Positions 17,526 through 26,252 of a stretch of 64,000 bases of DNA are shown in pieces; the stretch's first letter is position 1; each line of letters begins with the position of its first letter. The translations under genes were made by a program, and so were the position numbers. The notes beneath the pieces were generated by a model. That model made no database searches, was not told the origin of the DNA, and saw nothing but the letters and a program-made list of their open reading frames with translations. Source of the DNA: Paenibacillus lactis (lineage in GTDB: Bacteria; Bacillota; Bacilli; Paenibacillales; Paenibacillaceae); contig NZ_JAGGKI010000002.1 of NCBI RefSeq assembly GCF_017873605.1, positions 62,001-126,000 of the forward strand. The letters are read 5' to 3'.

Positions 17526-20318
17526 TTATAGGAGTGCCGTGGCCGCCTGAATCAAATAAGCTGCGGCTTCCGTGGAAATATGCTTGCCTGCCTGCGCTTC
17601 GACTTGGTCAATGAATGAAGAAACGTTGCCTTTGGCGGCCTTTGTTGCCAGGCTGTTCGCAATCCCGTGATTATCGATCCAGCCCTGCTCCGCAAAGCGT
17701 TGCACCAGCTTTTCCAGACTTTCGAAGCTGTTTTCAATCGTAAACGTAATATCATGCACCGATTCATTGCCCGCCACATCGCTTGCCCGGATCGTCAACG
17801 TATGCTGGCCGAGCGGAAGGCGGAACAACGGAATGGAGGAGGAATCCGAATTTATTGGTTCGCCGTCCAGCGTGAGCGACGCGGTGTTCGAAGCAACCCC
17901 TGACCATTCATCCCGAAGCTCGAAGCCGATCTCAAGATCGTCCGAGCTGCTGATCACCTCAGGCACCGCCGATTTCCAATCGATGAAGGGCCCCTCGTGA
18001 TCCAACCGCCATTGGATCGATTTCGCAGCTTCTTCATTTCCGGCTTTGTCGATGGAACGATAGGTGAGCTCATAGCGTCCGCTCTCGTTCACTTGCAAAG
18101 GCGAACCGGCATAGGACGTCCAGGTTTGCCCGCCATCCCACGAGTATTCAGTGGAAGCGATCCCGCTTCCTTCATCGTAAGCCGACAGCGTTACCGTTAC
18201 AGGGCTGACATGCCACCCCTCTTGTCCATCAGGCTGCTCCGGGCTGACCGTGGCCTCTGTCGTTGGAAGCTGGGTATCCTCCTCTTCCCCAACATCGGAA
18301 ACAGGGATCATGTACATCCGTGTTTCTTGCGCGTAGTATATGTTTCCGTCATTCCCTAGGGTAAAGAGCGCCGTATTAATCCCTAATGCCTCATGCTCCA
18401 TCGTCTTCGGATCCAGAACCGTCAGCTTGCCATAGAGATCGGTATAGAGCAAGCCGTCCTGTCCCCATCTCAGATGGATCGGCCGCCACATCCCGTAATC
18501 CGTGACGCCCGGATAGATAACCTTGCTCTTCACTACCTCCTGCGTCTCGGGGTCAACGGCAAACAGTATGCCGTCCGCGGCAGCCCAGAGGAGGCCGTCT
18601 TGATCGAAGGTCAGCCCGCTGATCATGATCGGTGCCTTCACCGCTCCCGGGATATCCGGCGTAAACTCGCTAAGCTTCACCCCGCTTACGGCATCCCATA
18701 CAAACATCTTCGCTTCCGATTCGGTCGGATCGATTCCGAGACCTCCCCGGATGCTGGTCGAACCGTAGACCTTGCCGTCCCTGTAGGCCAAGCCCACAAT
18801 GCTCTGGTTATGCACGACTTGGCGATGTACATCGAATGTATTCGATGCCGGGTCGTACGCAACTAGGGCTCCGCCCAATTCCCCGTAATACGGTATCGTT
18901 CCGAAGTATACCTTTCCGTCTCCGGACGTCTGAACATAAGGGCGATCTTGATCTTCACCCATGTAGAACAGGGATACCGGATTCGGGTTCGGCTTGCTCG
19001 GATCCGTCTGGATCGGCTTCGTCGTATCCAATTTGCGGATCTCCGCCTTCGGATATATGCCGAAGTACAGATCATTGCCGAGCGAGCCGATGCTTTCGGC
19101 TTGACCCATCGGATACGTCGAATGGGTGCGCGTAACCGGATCGAATGCTCCTCCCAGTGCGGAGGTCATGCCGCTTGTATAAATTTTGCCGTCCGGCCCT
19201 TTCTCCAGAGCCTGGATCAGCGTAGGCTGCCCTTCGGCGACGGCAGGCAGCATCTTCTGTATGCCCGATTCAAAATTGAACAAGGCCGCCTTTCCGCCGA
19301 ATTGGATCGTAACCAAGGTCTCCCCCGGAAGCTCCGGATCGTTCGGAAAACGAACCCATCCGCTGGAGCGGAAGCCGGTTCCGTAGGCAAGTCCCGTATC
19401 CGTCACCTGCTGCGTCGTCATGTCAAAAGCCTGGACCTTCCGATTTTGAACGAAATATACTTTCCCTTCATGTTCAGGCGATACATCGAGGCCGCCGTAT
19501 CCGTTGTAAACCTCATCCAGCCACACGCCCCGCGCCATATCGTATATAATCAACGCGGTTGTTCCGTTGCCGTTTAAGTAAGCGAAGAGATAATCACCTC
19601 TTGCATCCAGACCGTATACGAACGGAAGACTGCTAACGCCCGGAATATCCCGAATCGGCAGTTCCTCCTTCTCGCCGGTAACCGGATTCAGCTTGACGAT
19701 ATGTCCAACCGTCCCGATTCCTGCATATACGATGCCATCGGCGTAAGCGATGGAACGAACATATCCTTGGCCCTCCACCATCGTGCCGTAATCCGTAAAC
19801 GTCTCCGTTCGAGGATCGAATTTAAACACTTTGGCGTTTGGATACGTACCGCCGTACAGATTTCCCTGCTCGTCCGTAATCAATCCCCAAATCGAAGTTT
19901 CACCCGGAATCGCGACCCCAAGATCATCAAGCTCTTTCGTTTGAGAGGAATAGCGGTAAACCTTGGATTGACCTGCTATATATAACGTTCCGTCTTCGGC
20001 TACGGCTTTTGCCCAAGAGCTGTCCGCATCCGGAAGCGGGAACGTACGGAGCAGTTTATTGTCTGCGAGATCGATGACATTTAACATCGCCGGCTTCCCA
20101 TTGACCGTGGTGTACATTACGTCCCGGCCGTCCTCTTGGCCATAAGCGCTTTCAAAAATCGCGATTTGCTGGATCGGAGCCCCCATGGAGACCGGCTCAC
20201 CGAATTGTTTGTTAATCGGCGAACTCGCTTGCGCAGGCGATGCCTGCAGCGCAAATCCTACCAGCATGACCGTAATTAGCAGCAGCTGTTTCTTCAATTG
20301 TTTGATTCCCAATATCAT
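17526..20318 (-). CDS. Secreted beta-propeller protein with Ig-like and FIMAH C-terminal modules
   Basis: 930 residues. A signal peptide ends near PAQA. Propeller blades occupy about residues 45-660 and align with the neighbouring paralogue (DVMYTTVNGKPAMLNVIDL; GNLYGGTYPNAKVFKFDPRT). Then come an OmpL47/Ig-like region (WHVSPVTVTLSAYDEGSGIASTEYSWDGG and a second unit with LPLGQHTLTIRASDVAGNES), and a C-terminal FIMAH-like module (QVEAQAGKHISTEAAAYLI). The ATG at 20318 has AAGGGG seven bases upstream. It is probably cell-surface or secreted; ligand unknown. Confidence 0.85.
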   Translation of the reverse strand: MILGIKQLKKQLLLITVMLVGFALQASPAQASSPINKQFGEPVSMGAPIQQIAIFESAYGQEDGRDVMYTTVNGKPAMLNVIDLADNKLLRTFPLPDADSSWAKAVAEDGTLYIAGQSKVYRYSSQTKELDDLGVAIPGETSIWGLITDEQGNLYGGTYPNAKVFKFDPRTETFTDYGTMVEGQGYVRSIAYADGIVYAGIGTVGHIVKLNPVTGEKEELPIRDIPGVSSLPFVYGLDARGDYLFAYLNGNGTTALIIYDMARGVWLDEVYNGYGGLDVSPEHEGKVYFVQNRKVQAFDMTTQQVTDTGLAYGTGFRSSGWVRFPNDPELPGETLVTIQFGGKAALFNFESGIQKMLPAVAEGQPTLIQALEKGPDGKIYTSGMTSALGGAFDPVTRTHSTYPMGQAESIGSLGNDLYFGIYPKAEIRKLDTTKPIQTDPSKPNPNPVSLFYMGEDQDRPYVQTSGDGKVYFGTIPYYGELGGALVAYDPASNTFDVHRQVVHNQSIVGLAYRDGKVYGSTSIRGGLGIDPTESEAKMFVWDAVSGVKLSEFTPDIPGAVKAPIMISGLTFDQDGLLWAAADGILFAVDPETQEVVKSKVIYPGVTDYGMWRPIHLRWGQDGLLYTDLYGKLTVLDPKTMEHEALGINTALFTLGNDGNIYYAQETRMYMIPVSDVGEEEDTQLPTTEATVSPEQPDGQEGWHVSPVTVTLSAYDEGSGIASTEYSWDGGQTWTSYAGSPLQVNESGRYELTYRSIDKAGNEEAAKSIQWRLDHEGPFIDWKSAVPEVISSSDDLEIGFELRDEWSGVASNTASLTLDGEPINSDSSSIPLFRLPLGQHTLTIRASDVAGNESVHDITFTIENSFESLEKLVQRFAEQGWIDNHGIANSLATKAAKGNVSSFIDQVEAQAGKHISTEAAAYLIQAATALL

Positions 20319-20784
20319 TAAGGTTCCCCTTTCTTTCATATCGTTCCTGGCTCACACTTGGCTTTTAGGTGCACTTCGTTTACAGGCTTACCTCTTTTAG
20401 CCTCCTTTCTTATTGAAGTGGAGGGGCTTAGAACCGATAAACCAGGCCCTCGCTCCGTTCTTGCTGATTATTATAAAAACAAGCGAACGGTTTGAGAAAT
20501 GTCTCATTTTCATGGAATTTGTAATTCTTCCTTGCGTTCTGGACGTCACCCCAAACTGCGCTTGATTCAAGAGGATGGAACGCTTGTGGAGATTTCAAAA
20601 GAAGTAGAAATCGCTTAACTGCCTGCTTTACACTTGCATCCAAATCCAGCCTTATTTAAAGGGGAGCGTTTAGCAAAAATAATCAAACCTGCCGCTCGGA
20701 GGTCTGCTACGATCTAGTCAAAGAGGGCGGGACTCGGATAAGCTTCAAGCCATCCATCCCCCCGACGTTTGAATAGGAGGAACC
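20319..20784. other. Divergent intergenic region, mostly unexplained
   Basis: About 465 bases between the propeller gene and a small membrane protein gene. A TATAAT on the minus strand (20470-20475) is a possible -10 for the propeller gene but lacks a good -35. A second ribosome-site-like AAAGGAGG (minus strand, near 20400-20410) has no start after it. A short minus-strand frame at 20428-20643 was not accepted as a gene. Confidence 0.4.
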
Positions 20785-21009
20785 ATGCGGATGAAACATC
20801 TTGTACTTGTAAAATCCATACTGATCGGGTTGTTATGTGCCCTGTTATTTTCCTGCCTCAGTTATGCGCTCGATTGGACTATCCATATGATGCAGGACGA
20901 AGCTCCCGGCAGTCCATTCACCATAGCCTACGGCGCTCGCTTCATTCTCGTATTCTGCTTTGCTGCAGGGATGTGCCTGGATCATTATCGAAAAAAAGGA
21001 TCGGATTAA
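20785..21009 (+). CDS. Small membrane protein of unknown function
   Basis: 74 residues with two hydrophobic segments (VKSILIGLLCALLFSCLSYAL and GARFILVFCFAAGMCLDHY) around a short outer loop, and a basic C-terminus. AGGAGG lies 4 bases before the ATG at 20785 and 10 before an in-frame ATG at 20791, so either may be used. It is a single gene with a terminator downstream. No family recognised. Confidence 0.68.
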   Translation: MRMKHLVLVKSILIGLLCALLFSCLSYALDWTIHMMQDEAPGSPFTIAYGARFILVFCFAAGMCLDHYRKKGSD

Positions 21010-21142
21010 ACCCGGAATCTCCGTCTGTTTCCCTGCTTAAGCATATTACAAGCATTTTCTGTGTAGAGATGATAGCCCGTAGTAGCTTGCTATTATGACC
21101 TTCAAGTATCGCTCACTGCATCGCATGCCCATCTGCTAATGG

Positions 21143-21165
21143 AAGCCCGCTCCCGGCGGGCTTTT
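21143..21165 (+). terminator. Rho-independent terminator
   Basis: AGCCCGC (21144-21150) pairs with GCGGGCT (21156-21162), followed by TTTTACTTTT. It separates the small membrane protein gene from the ECF cluster. Confidence 0.85.
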
Positions 21166-21294
21166 ACTTTTGGTATTTGTTTTTGCGGTGTATGGGTAGC
21201 TGTGGTGAAGGGGCATTTCGAGAACCGGCTCTCCAGGTATATTTAGCTTTTCGAATTGCAACAAAGCGCAGTTTCATTTTTTTGCGACGAAAAC

Positions 21295-21320
21295 TGTAAC
21301 TTTATGCTCCGCTTATACGT
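21295..21320 (+). promoter_or_regulatory. ECF-type promoter of sigma module 1
   Basis: TGTAAC (21295-21300) is followed after 17 bases by CGT (21318-21320), the AAC/CGT layout of ECF sigma promoters. It sits 28 bases before the proposed CTG start of the sigma gene, consistent with autoregulation. The other two ECF modules in the window have the same AAC-N17-C spacing. Confidence 0.6.
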
Positions 21321-21347
21321 GAATTACATAGAGAGGAGGGCGGGAAA

Positions 21348-21842
21348 CTGAACAGTCTGGAATCGATTTATCAATATTACGTCAAAGACGTTTACCGTTA
21401 CTTGTACTCCCTCTCTTATGATCACCATACGGCAGAAGACCTGGTACAGGAAACCTTTTACCGGGCGTACCTGTACCTTGAGGATTGGAAGAATGAACGA
21501 ATCAAGCCATGGCTATTTCGCGTTGCCCATAACGCTTATGTGGATTATCAGCGCAAGGCAAGCCGCAGCATCGTCAAGGATGCCGTTTTTTTCGCTCGGA
21601 TGGTCGACCGGGATACGCCGGAGATCACCCTGCTCCAGCAAGAAGTCCAACGAGAAATTGGACGGATGTTAGCCGATATTCCGGAGAAGCAGCGGCAGGC
21701 GGTGCTCCTGGTGGATTTTCACCAATTCACCTACCAGGAAGCTGCGGATATTATGGGCATCACGTTATCCCATATCAAGATCACCTTATTTCGAGCCAGG
21801 CAGCGGCTGCGGGAAATGAAACGAAAGGACGGAATGTTATGA
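21348..21842 (+). CDS. ECF sigma-70 factor (module 1), probable CTG start
   Basis: 164 residues. Sigma region 2 (IYQYYVKDVYRYLYSL through AEDLVQETFYRAYLYL and WLFRVAHNAYVDYQRK) and region 4 (LADIPEKQRQAVLLVDFHQFTYQEAADIMGITLSHIKITLFRARQRL) are complete only if translation begins upstream of 21402. No ATG or GTG is available; a CTG at 21348 has GGAGG at the ideal 8-base spacing. A TTG at 21402 has no ribosome site and would delete the start of region 2. The stop overlaps the anti-sigma start as ATGA. The pairing with a YhdL-like anti-sigma suggests a SigM-like envelope-stress role. Confidence 0.88.
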   Translation: MNSLESIYQYYVKDVYRYLYSLSYDHHTAEDLVQETFYRAYLYLEDWKNERIKPWLFRVAHNAYVDYQRKASRSIVKDAVFFARMVDRDTPEITLLQQEVQREIGRMLADIPEKQRQAVLLVDFHQFTYQEAADIMGITLSHIKITLFRARQRLREMKRKDGML

Positions 21843-23086
21843 GCGAAGATTTCAAGCAGCGATTGAGAGATTATGCGGACGGCAAGCTGACTGACGAGGA
21901 GAAAAACGAAATCGAACGGGAAATGGAGAAGCTGGAGGAATATCAGGCTTATTTAAACGAATGGATGGATAACGAACCGGACAATGCTGGATCTAAGCGC
22001 CCGGCCGATGTTCAGAACGACCTCTCACCCAAGAAGGAAAAACGCATTGTTCGCAGGGCCAAATGGAAAGCCCGAATCTCAAATACGTTGACAGTGATAA
22101 CCGCATTCCTGGTGATTACCTTTCTTAGCTCGATCGGTACCGCGCTGTTCTACGGTGTCGGCGATCCGAGCCGAAACGATAAATATCGGGATGCCATTGC
22201 TTCGGCCATCTCGATCACCATGCCTAACATTAACGTTTCACTGAACAGTCAGGGCAAAACCTATTTCATGCAAGAGATATACGGAGATATGGAAAAGCAA
22301 GTAGGAAGCGAACGAGTGACTGTCGGTGAGTACACCGTCAACTTCCTGTTTGGGCTGCCTTCCGTCAATGCGGATTGGAAGAATGGCAGCTCGCGTCAAT
22401 CGCAGATATTCTATCGGCCGGACCCTACTCCAGAGACTTCTTCCGCGAATCCAAATGAAGATCCCAGGGAACAGTCAAACAAACAGACAGCAAGCGCCTC
22501 TTCCGCAAAAAGCGGTGACTGGTCCCGGCTCGAGAAGCTTCCCGAAGGCACCGTGGCCGAAGCCTATGTATCGTTTAACCGTTTCTTCACTACGGATGAG
22601 CTGCTGAAGCAATTCGAGAAACGGAACATGGAGCCCGTCTGGTTTGCCGTGGATACCGGACCGGAGGACCGGTTCGGCAATCATGATGGCGTAATCACCG
22701 ACCCTGTCGGCTTTCCATCCTATCCCGTCTGGCATCATGACGATTTGACGATCACCTCCTATAAGGAAGAAAAGCGCGGCTGGTTCGGCAAAATCGTGTC
22801 CAGCGGCGGACATTATCCGTCATTGGACACCTACGGGGACGGGAAGCTGCGGAATGCTCACTTCATCAAATCACTGCGGCTTATGCAGGAGTATAAACTC
22901 ATTAGCGAGCGGGTAGCTCCGTTCATTGACGTCGACGCTTCATTGGCTTACGTAGAGGAGAATGGCGTTCATCTCTATGGTGCCGTCATTACCGGTCCCG
23001 TCAAGGAGCTGCTGACGCTGCGCGAGGTTTCCTGGGTGCATGACCTGCGTGTCGGGGAAGTACGGCTGTGGAATTGGAACGAGTAA
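21839..23086 (+). CDS. Membrane anti-sigma factor with Sigma_reg N and C domains (YhdL-like)
   Basis: 415 residues. The cytoplasmic N-terminus (FKQRLRDYADGKLTDEEKNEIEREMEKLEEYQAYLNEWM) is acidic and helical and would hold the sigma factor. One membrane helix follows (TLTVITAFLVITFLSSIGTALF, about 82-105). The extracytoplasmic part (about 120-415) includes a linker rich in Pro/Ser/Gln and a C-terminal domain with AYVSFNRFFTTDELLKQFEKRNMEPVWFAVDTG, like Sigma_reg_C of B. subtilis YhdL. It overlaps the sigma gene by four bases. No HxxxCxxC zinc motif is present. Confidence 0.88.
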   Translation: MSEDFKQRLRDYADGKLTDEEKNEIEREMEKLEEYQAYLNEWMDNEPDNAGSKRPADVQNDLSPKKEKRIVRRAKWKARISNTLTVITAFLVITFLSSIGTALFYGVGDPSRNDKYRDAIASAISITMPNINVSLNSQGKTYFMQEIYGDMEKQVGSERVTVGEYTVNFLFGLPSVNADWKNGSSRQSQIFYRPDPTPETSSANPNEDPREQSNKQTASASSAKSGDWSRLEKLPEGTVAEAYVSFNRFFTTDELLKQFEKRNMEPVWFAVDTGPEDRFGNHDGVITDPVGFPSYPVWHHDDLTITSYKEEKRGWFGKIVSSGGHYPSLDTYGDGKLRNAHFIKSLRLMQEYKLISERVAPFIDVDASLAYVEENGVHLYGAVITGPVKELLTLREVSWVHDLRVGEVRLWNWNE

Positions 23087-23099
23087 TTATTTTTCACCG

Positions 23100-23122
23100 A
23101 ACCTCTTGGCGACTCGGAGCGA
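23100..23122 (+). promoter_or_regulatory. Possible ECF-type promoter of sigma module 2
   Basis: AAC (23100-23102) is followed after 17 bases by CGA (23120-23122), the same spacing as at module 1. It lies 37 bases before the TTG start. No terminator separates modules 1 and 2, so read-through is also possible. Confidence 0.45.
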
Positions 23123-23158
23123 ATATATAGGTGAGGTCACATTAAAGGAGGAGCAAGC

Positions 23159-23737
23159 TTGCAAGGTTCAGACTTAACACCGTGGCTGCAGCGACTAAAG
23201 GAGGGGGACAAGGAAGCATTCCGGTATGTTTATGATCGAACCGTCGATAATGTGTACCGAACGGTGGCTCTTCTTGTATCCGGCCGGCAGGATATAGAGG
23301 ATATCATGAATGAAATTTATTTTAAGCTGTGGCTCTCGCTACCCAACTATGACCCCAATCGTCCCTTTCGGAATTGGCTGCACGGAATCGCGATCCGGCA
23401 GGTTCAGGACTGGAGGCGCCGAAAATGGCGTAAATTCCGCCTGTTCGAGCGCCAAAAAATGCTTGAAATCCAGCCCGAGCACCCACGGACGGACCGGGTC
23501 ATTGTATGGAACGAGACAAGCCGAGAATTGCTCGAGCTTCTAAATCATTTATCCTACAAGCTTCGAATTGTCGTTGTTCTCCGGTACTATCATGAATACA
23601 GCCTAACCGAGATTTCCGAGCTGCTCGCGGTCCCGATCGGGACCGTGAAATCGAGGCACCATCAAGCCTTGAAAGAGCTTCGCAAACATTCTGTAGAGCT
23701 GGATTTAGAAAAGGGAGGTGATTGCTTTGTCCATTGA
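23159..23737 (+). CDS. ECF sigma-70 factor (module 2)
   Basis: 192 residues. Region 2 includes DKEAFRYVYDRTVDNVYRTVALLVSGRQDIEDIMNEIYFKLWLSL and the Trp/Arg-rich RNWLHGIAIRQVQDWRRRKWRKFRLF; region 4 includes LSYKLRIVVVLRYYHEYSLTEISELLAVPIGTVKSRHHQALKEL. The start is a TTG at 23159 with AAAGGAGG seven bases before it. Its end overlaps the anti-sigma start by 11 bases. It clearly belongs to a different ECF subgroup from module 1, pairing with a DUF4179 protein. Confidence 0.92.
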   Translation: MQGSDLTPWLQRLKEGDKEAFRYVYDRTVDNVYRTVALLVSGRQDIEDIMNEIYFKLWLSLPNYDPNRPFRNWLHGIAIRQVQDWRRRKWRKFRLFERQKMLEIQPEHPRTDRVIVWNETSRELLELLNHLSYKLRIVVVLRYYHEYSLTEISELLAVPIGTVKSRHHQALKELRKHSVELDLEKGGDCFVH

Positions 23738-24833
23738 AGAACGGTTGAAGGATCACATGCATCAGGCGGCTGATCATCTGAATATCCCGCAGGATCTATA
23801 TGACAGCATATTACAATCGACGGAGGAACGCATTTCCGACAGAGCTCGGTTAACCCGAAAATCACGTAGTCGCAGCATCATTCGTAATGCCTTTGTGATC
23901 GGAACGGCAGCTGTTTTCATTGTCGTTGTCATCGTGTCCTCTGCCTTCATTTCCCCCGTGATGGCCGAAACCCTAAGCCGCATTCCAATGATGCATAATG
24001 TGTTTAAGCTAGCAGGCGACTTAGGATTAAAGGCAGCTGAGCAGAAAGGGTTGGCCACGGAAACGGATTACTATGACACACACGAGGGCTACACTTTAAC
24101 GGCATCGCAGGCTATGTTCGACGGCATGCGCGGAGCTATAGCGCTTCAACTGGATGAGGCAGGACATCCCGCCTCCCTGTTTGATCCTTTCGCTCGCGGC
24201 CAATCCGAAGCTTCATCACTAAAAAGCAAGGGTTCCTTTCAAGTGATGAGGGCCTTCATCAATGGAACAGAAGAAAGCATTACTTGGGATATCGGCCCCG
24301 GCAACGATGCGGAATCCGCCATTGTCACGATTACCGGAGCGTCTTCGGATCAAGCTGCCCGCAGGCCTGTGCTGCCGGAAACGTTTAATTTGACGCTTGA
24401 GGTTAGGCTCGAGATGATCCCGGAGCCGTTTATCCTGCAAATTCCGATGCGCAAAAATACAGATAATCATATCCTATATCCGGAAGCGGAGAAATCATCA
24501 AGGCAAGTTAGCTGGAGGCTGGAAGAAATGGAGCGCTCCCCAGTCTCCACTCGCATGGAGCTGGTATTAAAAGAGACTTCTTCGGATGAACGGACCATTT
24601 ACTTTGAAGTCGTAGGTCAAGACGGCACAGAAATAAAAATCATTGACCTCTACGCTAACGATATGAAACAAGGTTACCGTCGCTTGGACATGCTGTACGA
24701 GCCCCTTCCTTCCGATCATCAGTCATTCACGATTAAGCCGTTCCGTTATGTGTATGGAGACTCCCCTGACGCTTGGGAGAAAGAATACATCAAGGATCTG
24801 GAATTGACTGTACCGATCGAGGGAAATGACTAA
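23727..24833 (+). CDS. DUF4179 membrane anti-sigma factor (module 2)
   Basis: 368 residues from a TTG at 23727, with AGGGAGG eight bases upstream; a GTG at 23718 is inside that ribosome site. A short cytoplasmic domain (1-50) precedes one membrane helix (about 53-75) and the DUF4179 signature SPVMAETLSRIP. The outer region carries two beta domains, ending in the FTIKPFRYVYGD and KEYIKDLELTVPI elements typical of the DUF5643 part. It is a paralogue of the module 3 anti-sigma. No zinc-binding motif is seen. It presumably holds the sigma factor at the membrane and releases it on an envelope signal. Confidence 0.86.
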   Translation: MSIEERLKDHMHQAADHLNIPQDLYDSILQSTEERISDRARLTRKSRSRSIIRNAFVIGTAAVFIVVVIVSSAFISPVMAETLSRIPMMHNVFKLAGDLGLKAAEQKGLATETDYYDTHEGYTLTASQAMFDGMRGAIALQLDEAGHPASLFDPFARGQSEASSLKSKGSFQVMRAFINGTEESITWDIGPGNDAESAIVTITGASSDQAARRPVLPETFNLTLEVRLEMIPEPFILQIPMRKNTDNHILYPEAEKSSRQVSWRLEEMERSPVSTRMELVLKETSSDERTIYFEVVGQDGTEIKIIDLYANDMKQGYRRLDMLYEPLPSDHQSFTIKPFRYVYGDSPDAWEKEYIKDLELTVPIEGND

Positions 24834-24862
24834 AAATTTTCGAATCACTGGAGGAAACATAC

Positions 24863-25855
24863 ATGAAAAAATCGATAAAAGCAATGACGATCCTGACGGC
24901 TGCAGGCCTTTTAATGACTTCCGCACCGCTGTTGACTACGCATGCCGCAGCCAAAGCCAATACTTCTGCTGCCGCGGCTTCTTCCCTCAAAAAAATCGAT
25001 CCCAAATTAATATCCGAGGCACAGAAAAAGCTGAAAGATGCAACCGGTAAAAGCTATTCTTTCAGCAAAGTGGAAAGTTGGAAAACTGGAAATGATACCG
25101 GCTGGACGCTTACGATTAAGGGAGCTCATTACAGTTACGTCAACATTACCAATAATAAAATAGACTCCATCCAACTTGAACAAAAATGGGCGGATCTGCA
25201 AAGCTCCAGCAAAGAGACTATCCAATCGGTGCTCAAGGATCTGGATGTGGAGTCGCTGCCCGAATCAGCCACGCTTACGGTCAGCTATTCCGGCAAGCAA
25301 GCCGATTCAGGCAAGGTTGAAGTGTTTACACACGTAGATAATCATTACATTACACTTCTTGACGGCAAAGTTAAGCGGGTGATGTCCACCATACCAGTTG
25401 AGTCGGTATCTCAGGACATACAGGATGCAGCGAGCGAGGTTACCAAAGGATTCCAGGGCTTGAGCCTCGGCAAACTGACGAAGGCGTCCTATGTTACCGA
25501 AAAGGGCAAATCTCATTTCGAGCTGACATTCCAAGGAACTTCCGCAAAAATGCCGATCTTTATAAGCATTGACGAAGCGTCGCGGGGAGTTACGATGTTT
25601 GAAGTATCCAGCCTTCAGGATTCCGCAGCCGAATATACCAAAGGGTATAAGAATCTAATGAATATGAGCGAGGACAAGCTCTTGCAGGCTGCCATTCCAC
25701 TTGCCCAGAGCAGCATGAATCTGGATTTGACCGGGTACAAAGCTGCCAAGGATAAAGATCTTCCAGGAACCGTCCATTTTACTATGAAAAATAAACAAAG
25801 CGTAGAAGGCGTGTATAATTCGAAAGGGCAAATCTATGCTCTCAAGTTAAAGTAA
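24863..25855 (+). CDS. Secreted protein of module 2, unknown function
   Basis: 330 residues. A signal peptide ends after THAAA (about 30). The mature part begins LKKIDPKLISEAQKKLKDATGKSYSFSKVESWKT and contains repeated beta-hairpin-like segments reminiscent of PepSY-type domains (GWTLTIKGAHYSYVNITNNKIDSI; HFELTFQGTSAKMPIFISIDEASRGVTMFEVSS). I do not recognise a named family. It is 29 bases after the anti-sigma gene with GGAGG upstream, so it is the third gene of the module and a likely sigma target or signal partner. Confidence 0.72.
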   Translation: MKKSIKAMTILTAAGLLMTSAPLLTTHAAAKANTSAAAASSLKKIDPKLISEAQKKLKDATGKSYSFSKVESWKTGNDTGWTLTIKGAHYSYVNITNNKIDSIQLEQKWADLQSSSKETIQSVLKDLDVESLPESATLTVSYSGKQADSGKVEVFTHVDNHYITLLDGKVKRVMSTIPVESVSQDIQDAASEVTKGFQGLSLGKLTKASYVTEKGKSHFELTFQGTSAKMPIFISIDEASRGVTMFEVSSLQDSAAEYTKGYKNLMNMSEDKLLQAAIPLAQSSMNLDLTGYKAAKDKDLPGTVHFTMKNKQSVEGVYNSKGQIYALKLK

Positions 25856-26010
25856 CCGCTGCTCCTTCTAAGACGGCTCTCTCCATAAAGTATGCCCTGA
25901 TCATCGAGGAATTGAGCCCAGTGGGAGATCAATTAAAGCGTTGAAAAAATGGGTGTCGGTACGCTGATCTTCCCCCCATCAAGTAGACAGCATTAAAACG
26001 GATAGGCTTT

Positions 26011-26059
26011 AAGCAACCTTGGTACGGAGTTCCACCGTATCAAGGTTGTTTAAATTTTT
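26011..26059 (+). terminator. Terminator of sigma module 2
   Basis: A 17-bp stem (26011-26027 with 26035-26051) with two G-T wobbles, followed by TAAATTTTT. Orientation fits the plus-strand module ending at 25855. Confidence 0.8.
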
Positions 26060-26142
26060 CTGTGGCCACCTTCGGAAGTGACTTGATCCAACGCGCACCC
26101 GACGCTTCATTTTATTATAGTTGAAGACGATTAACGAAACGA

Positions 26143-26178
26143 AACAGCCAGTCGCCGGATATTCGGCGACTGGCTGTT
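26143..26178. terminator. Strong hairpin between the converging sigma modules
   Basis: AACAGCCAGTCGCCG (26143-26157) pairs perfectly with CGGCGACTGGCTGTT (26164-26178) around a 6-base loop. T residues flank both sides (TGTTTGT on plus, TGTTTCGTTT on minus), so it can act in both directions and ends the minus-strand module. Confidence 0.85.
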
Positions 26179-26252
26179 TGTACATGTGTTTGTAAGGTTT
26201 TAAGCTTTTTCTCATAAACGGGTCTGTCCCCGGCGATCCTGCAAGGCGTTTG

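Larger units (their letters stand above)
21010..21347. other. Intergenic region with terminator and ECF promoter
   Basis: Apart from the terminator at 21143-21165 and the ECF-type promoter at 21295-21320, nothing recognisable was seen. Confidence 0.55.
25856..26252. other. Convergent intergenic region between sigma modules 2 and 3
   Basis: Contains two strong hairpins (26011-26059 and 26143-26178) and no accepted gene. A short minus-strand frame at 26009-26215 runs through both hairpins and was rejected. Confidence 0.6.

Noticed and set aside
20428..20643. 71-residue minus-strand frame upstream of the propeller gene
   Set aside because: No ribosome site, odd composition, and it spans a likely -10 box of the next gene.
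26009..26215. 68-residue minus-strand frame between the sigma modules
   Set aside because: It runs through both terminator hairpins and has no ribosome site.
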